Assembly: GCA_947685225.1 (NCBI GenBank)
Contig: CANTUV010000009.1
Coordinates: 7,626,001 to 7,690,000 of the forward strand
From: Garcia nutans
Lineage: Eukaryota; Streptophyta; Magnoliopsida; Malpighiales; Euphorbiaceae
DNA length: 64,000 nt
Reading direction: 5' to 3'
The notes beneath the pieces are model-generated. The model ran no database searches. It saw only the letters and a list, made by a program, of their open reading frames with translations, and was not told the DNA's origin. The position numbers and the translations under genes are program-made. Numbering within the stretch: the first letter of the stretch is position 1; each line of letters starts with the position of its first letter. Below, in pieces: positions 54,846 to 64,000 of this stretch.

Positions 54846-55493
54846 ACTTAGATAATTTACAAACCTTATGCCTGATACTTTTGCGCAGTGGTTTCAAACC
54901 ATCAGATCGTGGTCATATACTGTAGAATGGTAGTCCATGGTAGAAAAGGTTAAGGTGGTTTTAGGTTGAACTTTGTAGTCTTTAGGGTGAATTTTGTAGT
55001 TGGTTTTGGCTTTTGGGATATTTTCATGTGTTGTCCATTTTGAGTGGGTTTTGGTGAGTTTGGCCCAATTCATCATAAAATACATTAGAGTCCATCCTTT
55101 TTGGCCCATATCATCATTTTATGTCCCATTCCTTCTTATCTGGTGTGATCTTCAAATAATTCATTCTATTCAAGACTCAATTTTGCTTATCATCATTGGG
55201 TAACACTCATAAAATAAAAGTAATATCAGCTATTAATAGTTTACCCCCACTTTAATAGTATTTGATAGGGAACCTTTTTGAATTCTATTAAAGTTACTCA
55301 GCAATTCTGCTAGGGAATACCAATGGGGTTTCCAGGTGATGAATATGTTTACTTATCTCAACTTTGTGCCTCTTGTGACCACTTGGTATGAGCAAGAAAA
55401 AGAAATGCAATGCATGAACTTGGTATTCGCTCAGGATTTCCATGGACTTCCAACTACTTAGGATGTAATGGCAATGAATATAATGTCGATGAT
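54846..55493. other. Flanking sequence, no gene seen
   Basis: Continues the sequence that stops at 45463. Moderately AT-rich with no recognisable coding or repeat structure. Short ORFs at 54894-55203 on both strands overlap each other and look spurious. Confidence 0.5.
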
Positions 55494-58400
55494 TGTAACA
55501 CCCCTACATCCGGTACACGCACAATACAAACACCACAATGTAATATTCGTGCACTGAACATAGGGATGCTACGGTTGTCCTTAACCTTCAAATCATTTTA
55601 AAATGATACCATAATCTTTCTCATTATACATTATAGAAAATAAGTAATTAACTTATAATATAAAACAAAATATATATATATATATATATTTACTTAATAC
55701 GCAGCGAAATTTATAAAAATATTTACATATATGAATACTCTCAAAACTATAATTACAATTATACATATATTTACATTAAAATCAATACTTTACAAAATAT
55801 AAAGGAGTTATACATGATTGGCAGCTCTTCTATGATCTTTAAGTCCAAAAATAAATTCTTCAATGTCTACTCTCACTCGGTCTCGAGGAACTCTCGGGTT
55901 CAACTCTGTCACCTGCGCGATTAACACTATCGCGCTAAGCTAACGGCTTAGTAGTACAAAGTATGCTAGCATTATGCTTTAATGCAATACAGTGTTATAC
56001 ATTTTAATAATCAATACAACTTCATAGATGGAAAGATAGTATCACATCTTTGTATTTCATAAATCATACACATATCAACATATTACATTTCCAAAGTCCT
56101 TCATAAATCTCATTATTCAATTATTTTACCATCAATGAATCATATTTAAACAAAGACAAGCATGGGCCCAAAATACACTAATATGCCATTCAATTTTCAG
56201 AGTTAATGCTTTGGTTTTGTTATCACATTTATCATTATCATTATCCCAACTAGGCTTCAAGGATTAGGTTCAACCAAGCTTCAAGGGGAAGAAAGCATGC
56301 TAAGTATCAACCCAGCTTGGCTTCAAGAACTAACCCAACCTAGCTTCAAAGGTTGTAACATCCCAATTAGGCTTCAAGGACTAGACCCAACCAAGCTTCA
56401 AGGGGAGTAAAACATGTTAAACTTCTACCCAACTTGGCTTCAAGGATCAAGCCCAACCTAACTTCAAGAGATTGTTACTAATAGAAGGCATGCCACCAAC
56501 AACAAAACTCTGAAAATAGAATAACACATTTAACACACAATTCATTTATTATCTCATCATCAATTCCATTTTCAATTCTCATTATCAATTAGGCAAACAA
56601 GCCTCATTAAAGTCATTATAGCCAATCACAATGGCTTTACATTCCATCACATCTCAATCCACATTACAAATACATAATCATTTGCATCATCATATCTTTC
56701 ACATTATTCATGTAACATCATTGATAATACATAACAAAGTATAATATTCATATGAATTAGCAATGTAATAATGCAATATTTGTACTTACCTCAATAACAA
56801 TTCACACAACTCTAAACACTCCCTTTCCCAAGATTCTTTACTTCTTAAATCAATGACAAATCACCTTCTTCAAAACCTAATCCAACAAATATAACATACA
56901 CTTACTTAAGGATACACATGAGATAATCAAGTTAAGAGTTAACTAGGGCAAACTCTAAACATGACACGCTCAACCACACGGCGTGTCTCTGACCGTGCCC
57001 TAACTTGTAACACCCCCATATCCAATGCACACACACTACAACCACAACAATGTAGCATAAGTGCACCAAACATAGGGATGCTACGGTTCTCTTAACATTC
57101 AAAACACTTTAAAACTTAATACAATACCCTTATCATTATACATTATAGAAAAGTAGATCATTTACTTGTAAAACAAAACATATTAGTTATATATATATAT
57201 ATATACATTTAAATATTACACAGCGGAAGTTATAAAATATGTACATATTTACATATTAAACATTTCTTTACAAAATATAAAGAAGTATACATGATTGGCA
57301 AGTTTGCTCTGATCTTTAAGCTCCCAAAATGGATTCTTCAAGGTCTACTCTCACTTGGTCTTGATGAACTCTCGGGTTCAACTCTATCAACTCTATTACC
57401 TGCGCGATTAAACACTATCGCGCTAAGCCAAGGGCTTAGTAAGATAATTCATGCTAATGTTATACTTTAATGCAATGCAATGCCAATTCTCAATCCATAT
57501 TATACATGTAACATCATATATGCAAAGCTAACAACATACCTTTACATTGCATAACTCAACGTAAATAGACATATCATATTTCAACATCTTATTGTATACC
57601 TCATTAGTATTCATTTAATCATTCATAATAAATACTAAACAAAGACAAGCATGGGCCCAAAACACACTAATATGCCATTCAATTTTCAGAGTTAATGTTT
57701 TGGTTTTATTATCACATTTATCAATATCATAAACCCAACTAGGCTTCAAGAATTAGGTTCAACCAAGCTTCAAGGGGAGCAAAGCATGCTAAGCATCAAC
57801 CCAACTTGGCTTCAAGAACCAACCCAACCTAGCTTCAAGGGTGGTAACATCTCAATTAGGCTTCAAGGATTCAATCCAACCTAACTTCAAGAGATTGTTA
57901 CACTTATTAGGCATGCCACCAACAACAAACTCTGAAAATGGAATAACACATTAGCCACACAAATCATTTATTATTTAATTATCATATCCACTCTCAACTC
58001 TCATCATAGCCAATAACAATGGCCTCATATCACATATAAGTTACCATAGCCAATCACAATGGCATTTTATTCCATCACATTATACATATAGCATTATTGA
58101 TATAAACATAACCAAACACATTACTCATCACAGGAGTCACCATACATGAAATATCACATTGTTCACATAGTATCATATACATTGCCATTATCATCATATG
58201 CAACAATGCAATAATACAAGATTTGTACTTATTTTACTAACAATTCATACAACTCCTAACATTTCCTTGTGCAAGATTCTTTAACCTCTTAGATCAATGA
58301 TCAATCACTATCTTCAAGACTTAAATCAAAAGTAATAGCATATACTTGTTTAGGGATACACAAGAGATAATCCAATTAGGAATTAATTAGGGCAAACCTC

Positions 58401-60643
58401 AACCCTGACACGTTCACCCACACGGGCGTGTTCATGGCCGTGTCCTAACTCCACAACACAAAAACATTTACACGCTCAACAACATGGGCGTGTTCCTGGG
58501 CGTGTAAATTCTCAAATCTTACAGTAGCTATGACACGCTCAATAACACGGGCGTGCTACTGGTCGTATCAAACCTACTGCCTCCAACACAATTGACACGC
58601 CTAAAACCCCTGGACGTGCTCATGGGCGTGTCCGGCCACAAATCAAGACTCCAATAAAAAAACAACCATACACTCAACAACACACTTCTATACATTAACA
58701 TCCTCTTCAAATAATCTTAACAAAATATACTCAAAACTCATCTCAAACTTGCAATACACCCAAAACAAACCAAGACACGCATCAAACACCAAACACAAAA
58801 TCATCTCAAAACCCTTACCACATATACAACATCATCTCTTCCAACCACTTACTCTTTTCTTCAATCCATACTCAATATCCATCATCCAATCACTCAAACA
58901 CCCCTCACATCTCAAAATCAACCAACACACTCTTAAAAAAAAAATCTATCAAACTCAAATATCATTTCAAATAAACACAAAGATCACAAGAGAACTTACC
59001 AAAGTTACAAAACTTCTTGAATCACCAACTTGATCACTTAATCTTTCTTCAATTTGAGCTTCACTCAACAAGATCTTCTCTTTGCCTCTTGCTTCCTTTG
59101 TTTAAGGAGGAGCCGGCCACAATGGAAAAGAAGAAGAAAAATATCAAGAAGCAAAGTCAAATTTTGCTTTTAATCTCCACCAAGTGATCTTATCCAAGCA
59201 ATTACCAAAATGCCCTCAATCATATAACTAACTTTGTCTCATATAAGACCTTATATGTAATTACACACTCAACACAAATAAATATCTCTTCCATTGACTC
59301 TTCATTTGACCAATTTATATGTTATATATATCATCATATACACAACATATACCATTCTCTCTAAACCCTAATTCCTTTCCCTAAAACACATATACACAAG
59401 CATTCACTTTCCAATATCTTTTCTCTTGCAATTAACACATATATTCAATCCAATATATCACTACAACAACAATAACAACAACATCAACAACATAATCAAA
59501 ACTTCTAGACCATATATGAGGATATTACATAACTCCACAACACAGAAGCTTTTACACGCTCAGAACCACGGGCGTGTCACTGGGCGTGTAATACATTCTG
59601 CCTCTCTTAAAAATATCAACACGTCCAACAACGTGAGCGTGCTCATGGTCGTGTAAACTCTCCAATCTCACAGTAGCTATGACACGCTCAATAACATGGG
59701 CGTGTTACTGGTTGTATCAAACCTACTGCCTCCAACACAATTGACATGCCTAAAACTCTGGACGTGCTCCCGGGCGTGTCAGGCCAAAAACTCAGATTCC
59801 GGCCAAAACCATAAAACACCCAACAAAACACTTCTTTTCACCAACATCCTCTTCAAACAAACTTAACAAAACATACCCAAAAACCATCTCAAACTTGCAA
59901 CAACACCAAAACAAGCCAAAACACACATCAAACACAAATCACAAACATCATCAAAACTCTAAACATAACCACAACTCAATCTATACCAACCAACTTACTC
60001 TTTTCTTCAATCCAACCCCTAAAATCCAAAACCACTTAAACCAAATACTCTTAAACACCACCCAATCTAACCAAACATATATCCATCACAACTCCAACTC
60101 ACAAACCCAAATAAATCAAAGAATCAAGTGGAAAAGACTTACCAATGATGAAGAACTCTCAAACCTCCAACTTGATCTCTTGAAAACTCTCTTCAATCTT
60201 GAACTTGGAAAAGCAAATCTCCCTCTTGTTCTCTTGCTTCTTGATGGCCGGACAACAACAGAAAAGAAAAGAGAAGGAAAGGAAAGATAGGGAGCCACGA
60301 AGGAAGAAGAAAAGAAAACAAACCAAATAAACAAAGTCAAATCCTCTTTTCCTTAAAATCCTCTCCTCCAAGCATTTAATATAAAATAATACAAATATCT
60401 TCTTCCACTCCACTAACTCTAATCCCACTTATAATTAAATAATCCCTTAAACACAATTAACAATAATTAATCTATTCCTTTGACTTTCTCATTGATTTGT
60501 GTATATGTTGTATATATTTTCATATACACAACATATACACTCTCTTCATTGATTTTCTCTTTTCCAATTAAACACAAATACACTTGATCCAAATAAAACA
60601 ACAATTGTATTAAAACTTATAGGGCACATTTTGGGATATTACA
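55494..60643 (-). mobile_element. Solo LTR, Tekay-like, interrupted by another solo LTR
   Basis: Plus-strand ends TGTAACACCCC and GGGATATTACA, flanked by ATGAT (55489-55493 and 60644-60648). Without the nested insert it is about 2.6 kb. In minus orientation it carries the conserved GCGCGATTAACACTATCGCG island (55910-55958), the CTTGAAGC array (56230-56470) and a GACACGCTCA...GGGCGTGTC cluster split by the insert (56958-57005 and 59530-59785). Confidence 0.9.
57006..59529 (-). mobile_element. Solo LTR nested in the solo LTR at 55494-60643
   Basis: Runs TGTAACACCCCC to GATATTACA on the plus strand, flanked by TAACT (57001-57005 and 59530-59534), about 2.5 kb. It is close in sequence to its host LTR, with the same island (57399-57440), CTTCAAG array (57740-57895) and dyad cluster (58405-58640). 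It inserted inside the host's dyad cluster. Confidence 0.9.
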
Positions 60644-60799
60644 ATGATCTTCACATTTTTGCCATTTCTATTTTAACCCCATTCTTAAAGCCTTATATAT
60701 ACTTTTCCTTTAGCCATTCTTCGATTTTTCATATTTGCTAAGAATCTCTCTCTCCTTTTCTCTCTTAAATCATCTTTGAAAACACTAACCTTTCAAATA

Positions 60800-61860
60800 A
60801 TGGCTGAAACACCTTCTTCTCTTGAACGACCCTTCAAAGACCTAATAATTGCATCAAGGGTCTATCTAATGTGCGTTTCTTCAAGGATGAAGTAGAGTTT
60901 TATGGAATTTGAAAGATTCTTTGTTTATTTTTTTTTAACTTTAGGCCATTTAATATTTTGGATAATTATCCTATATTCTTGATTTCTTTTATTTTTGCCA
61001 AAAATTATAGGAAAAATTGAACTCAAGAAGTGTCCCATGCATTTTTACCCATTTCCTAAAAACTACCACATGGTTGTCTCGTGACTACAAAACAATAGTC
61101 TTAGTGAACCACACAATTGTCCAGGTTAAGTCATGCAGTGATCTTTTCCAGGCCACTATTTTTAACCATTCTTGTGTTTTCCCTTCATTTCTTGACCTAA
61201 TTATAACCCAAACTATTCAATTTTCAATTTTTCTTCATCTTTTTAAGCCAGAGCTGAGCTGAAGAAGGGTAGAGGGATATCTAAGGTTTAGGACTTTTTT
61301 CTCCAACTACCCTTGCTTGTTAAGGACTGCATCAACCCATGCCCTTTGCCAATATATTAGGCATTCTCCCTTTGATTTAGAGGAAGGGAAATATGTGCAT
61401 GTACTGAGCTTTGCTCGAGACGTTCCTAGACACCAATCATATTGTCCATGTGCCATATTGTGAGGAGACCATTACCCTAGTTGACTCTGCTACTATTATA
61501 GGGATTCCTTACAGAGGTGAGTATACTCCATTTGATGATTATTTGTTGTATCCTACCCATTAGAGAGACTATATTATTTCACTTCTTAGTTGTTAGTCCA
61601 TACTGAAGGGCAGTAGTGGCATTTATTACACCAACATAGTGAAGCAATGGGCCTAACACCCTTTGAATCAACTTTTGAGTCCTATGGTGATTGATCAAAT
61701 GGTAAGGGGCTTCCTATTGGTACTTTTGGGATATACCCTTTTTACAAATTCTAAAAGCATTAATTCCTCCTTCCTCTTAGTCCTTTGAGGTTTGGCCATT
61801 ATCTTAGAGTGGGATTGGGGTTCTCCAGCCTTGGGCATGCTCTTCTCAAGTTTAAATAAG
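60800..61860 (+). pseudogene. Decayed accessory-ORF-like coding region
   Basis: An ATG after an AACACTAACC leader begins MAETPSSLERPFKDLIIASR. Frameshifts and stops then alternate with convincing pieces such as RFFKDEVEFYG, FNFRPFNILDNYPIF and, near 61440-61550, SATIIGIPYRGEYTPFDDYL. The pattern of a short N-terminus, an 'RFF...EVEFYG' strand and an 'IPYRGE' segment recalls plant retrotransposon accessory proteins, but I could not match it confidently. A TATA-like CTTATATATAC lies near 60692. It is not the same sequence as the SIRE env-like ORFs. At least four stops rule out a working product. Confidence 0.35.
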
Positions 61861-62174
61861 AGTTGTAGAAGCATTAAGATATAATAGGGTCTACATATGG
61901 TGATTAAGGATGCTTAGTCCTTCTGCACTTTGAAATTCATTCTTCTATTCTCTAACTCACACTTTTACCTTCTGTTGCAATTTTAGGCTTATGAGATATG
62001 GTTGGTTCCTTGGGCAAACTCCTTAGGAATTAGAATGTATCTCTACCTGGCTAAGAGCATGATGTGAATATTTACCGAATCTATCTGAATGGCCTAAGAT
62101 TCTCTAATGTATGTTATTTCCAACCTTATCTTTTAATTCTACTTTCCCTATCTCTTATTCTTTACCAAGGCTCC

Positions 62175-63940
62175 TATGAGCTTTGGGGTTTTAGCCCCGA
62201 CCACTCACAACTATAATGGCTACATCGACATTGTTTGGCTTGTAGCCTTAGAAAACATGGGTCTAAGCTTAGACAATGATAGAGTCATCATCCAATAAGA
62301 CTAGGAATGAAAGGGCTAGGACTCAAATCCTTAAGGAATTTTTAGTCCCCTACTGGGTTTCAAAAGTTGGGTATGCATAGGGATAAGTAGGAGTTGCCCT
62401 AGTATCCCCATGTGTTCTATTCATTGAAATTGGCCTCCTTTTTAGGTTTTTGCATTATTTAGTTATTAGTTACTACAATATTATTCTCTAAACAAGCATA
62501 AGGGGTAAGCACAAGGACACCCAAATGAACATAATTTATTCATCATAACATATTTACGTTATTACATACATATATATGTATACTAATAATGAAAATAAAA
62601 AGGAGAGATTGAAACCTAAATATATTGGATCTAATATAGAAAATAAATGTAACCACATAAATAATAAGAAGAATCATTATCCACACATAAGCCATCATGG
62701 TTATCCATAAAATGATCTTTGACTCTATAAAAATCTATAAATTGAATACAAGAAACAATTAGTAAGAATATAATACATAAATTAAGAATAAATTTGCAGG
62801 ATATACTAAAGGCTGATAGGAAGAAAAATTGAGTGATGAGATTTTCATTTCATAGTAATTTCAAGACCTATCATTACAAGGTAGACAACCCCATCAATTT
62901 CCATAAATGCACTATAAATTGGAAAACAAATGACAAGATAATTGGTTATCATTAACAAGCTTAACATCCATTGAAATATCATTTTATAGAAGATTAACTG
63001 GCATGCCAATTTGGGTGATGGGGTAATCAATCTTCTTATGTACAAATCCAAAAAAAAGCTACTTGTCAAAACATGATTTTTAATGGAGATTAGCGAGCCC
63101 ATTGGTAAAATGACAAACTCACTAGTCACTATCTCAAAAAGGTGATGAGAAAAACATGGATTCATGCAATTATACATTTGAATATTATTTTTATGGAGAT
63201 TGATGGGTTTGCTTATGGAACTAGCGGGCTTGTCTGTCTTCATTGTTGCAACTTGAAACATCATAAAATCCTCCAAAAAATGTTTCATAATGTATAAAAA
63301 CATGGTTTTTAAACCCATTTTTACTTTTTTCAAACATATTTACACCCAACAAAAATACTAAAGTTTTAGATTTATTCAAAAACCTAAGCAAAACTCTTTT
63401 GTTTTTTTTTATCTTAAATCATATTTTACAAGCAAAATAAGCATGCATACATAGTAGAAACAAAAAATAATCAAACATAACAAAAAAAATATTAGCAAAA
63501 TACAAAGAAAAAATAATAAAATAGTGAATGGGTTTATTGTTTAAAGATGCAAACTCTATTGTTAGCTCTTTTGGTCTTTAAATCTTTAGATCTATAAAGT
63601 TTTCATTATTAGGGTTTTAGGTCTCTCCTTCCTCCCTATTCAAATCTCTCTCTTTCTTTCTTTTCTTTTCTTTTTCTTCCCTCCTTTTTCTTCCTTCTAT
63701 TTTCTTTTCTTTCTTTCCCTTCCCAATTTTATGATGGCTGGATGGGTATAGATGTTGGCAGAAAACAATTCCCAAATTCTTATTTTCTTTCCCCATTAAA
63801 ACCCTATTTTTTTCCTCTCCTAATGCCAAAGGTTCCTCCCCCTTTTTCCATTTAACCATGCTATATAGTTTAGATTTACCTGCAGGCTCGTCAGTAGCCA
63901 CTGGCAAGCTTGCCTATTAGAGAATAAATGGATGCTCATT
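62175..63940 (-). repeat. Badly decayed Tat-like LTR, minus orientation
   Basis: 62175-62460 follows the U5 block of the solo LTR at 14500-14780 in order: GGGGTTTTAGCCCC, CATTGTTTGGCTTGTAGCC, AAAACATGGGTCTAAG, TCCTTAAGGAATTTTTAG, CCCTACTGGGTTTCAAAAG, GTTGGGTATGCATAGGG and CATTGAAATTGGCCTCC. The sequence after 62500 keeps the AT-rich leader and a GGACACCCAAATGAAC element. A CT-rich stretch at 63620-63725 corresponds to 16110-16210. No flanking duplication was found, and the upper boundary is approximate. ORFs on the minus strand at 62845-63333 and 63617-63907 lie in this decayed, low-complexity sequence. Confidence 0.65.
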
Positions 63941-64000
63941 GATGTTTGAATGTGATCATAGTCAAGGAATTATTGCATTTTCTCTTAATTTTGCCACCAA

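Noticed and set aside
60116..60428. ORFs near 60.1-60.4 kb on both strands
   Set aside because: They lie inside the solo LTR at 55494-60643 in a region without conserved coding frame in sister LTRs.
62845..63333. 162-codon minus-strand ORF
   Set aside because: Lies in AT-rich decayed LTR sequence. Composition is Ile/Met/Phe-rich without family motifs, and nothing beside it resembles a gene. It is consistent with chance.
63617..63907. 96-codon minus-strand Lys/Glu-rich ORF
   Set aside because: Product of a CT-rich low-complexity tract that corresponds to the same tract in the Tat-like LTR.

Overview
The window is nuclear DNA of a flowering plant, AT-rich and probably pericentromeric or otherwise gene-poor. 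Every sizeable structure I can define is an LTR retrotransposon or a fragment of one. I found no convincing host gene, rRNA, tRNA or CRISPR array. The element types (Ty1/copia SIRE/Maximus with a third ORF, Ty3/gypsy Tekay/Del chromovirus, Ty3/gypsy Tat/Ogre-like) and the plant initiator-tRNA primer sites point to an angiosperm, probably a eudicot. I cannot name the species.

Layout. (1) 1-1245 is a decayed coding fragment with a coiled coil. (2) 1246-40812 is an old SIRE-type copia element, called A here, with broken gag, pol and an env-like third ORF. (3) A Tekay/Del-type gypsy element on the minus strand (7898-38164, 5-bp duplication TATAC) sits inside A's env-like ORF. (4) The Tekay element carries four further insertions. 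A Tat-type solo LTR lies in its gag (14500-16683, duplication CTTAG). Three more lie in its right LTR: a Tekay-like solo LTR (18122-21018, ATAAA), a Tat-like non-autonomous element (21904-32345, TTGGG), and an internally deleted Tekay-like element (33030-37531, GTTAC). (5) 40813-45463 is anonymous AT-rich DNA with a 37-bp minisatellite, a decayed copia LTR and a 252-bp hAT-like MITE. (6) 45464-54845 is a very young minus-strand SIRE element, called B, with intact gag, pol and env-like ORFs and duplication ACTTA. (7) 55494-60643 is a Tekay-like solo LTR (ATGAT) with a second solo LTR inside it (57006-59529, TAACT). (8) 60644-64000 holds a broken accessory ORF and a badly decayed Tat-type LTR.

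B is the only element with open reading frames. Gag (capsid and two zinc knuckles) overlaps Pol (protease, integrase, reverse transcriptase, RNase H) by four bases, and a separate env-like ORF follows. Its 5' LTR lacks the whole U3, hence its own promoter, yet the copy has perfect target-site duplications. It therefore looks like an aberrant reverse-transcription product that integrated and cannot drive its own transcription.

The most interesting non-coding signals are three. Family-specific clusters of short CpG-rich dyads occupy the U3 and, in both SIRE elements, also the pol/env-like spacer, so they bracket the third ORF. A 43-bp tandem array in the Tat-like element is built from alternating mini-hairpins with matching stem changes. 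Two sequence islands stay conserved across otherwise diverged LTRs.

Coordinates and target-site duplications were read by eye. Family names rest on motif recognition, not database searches.
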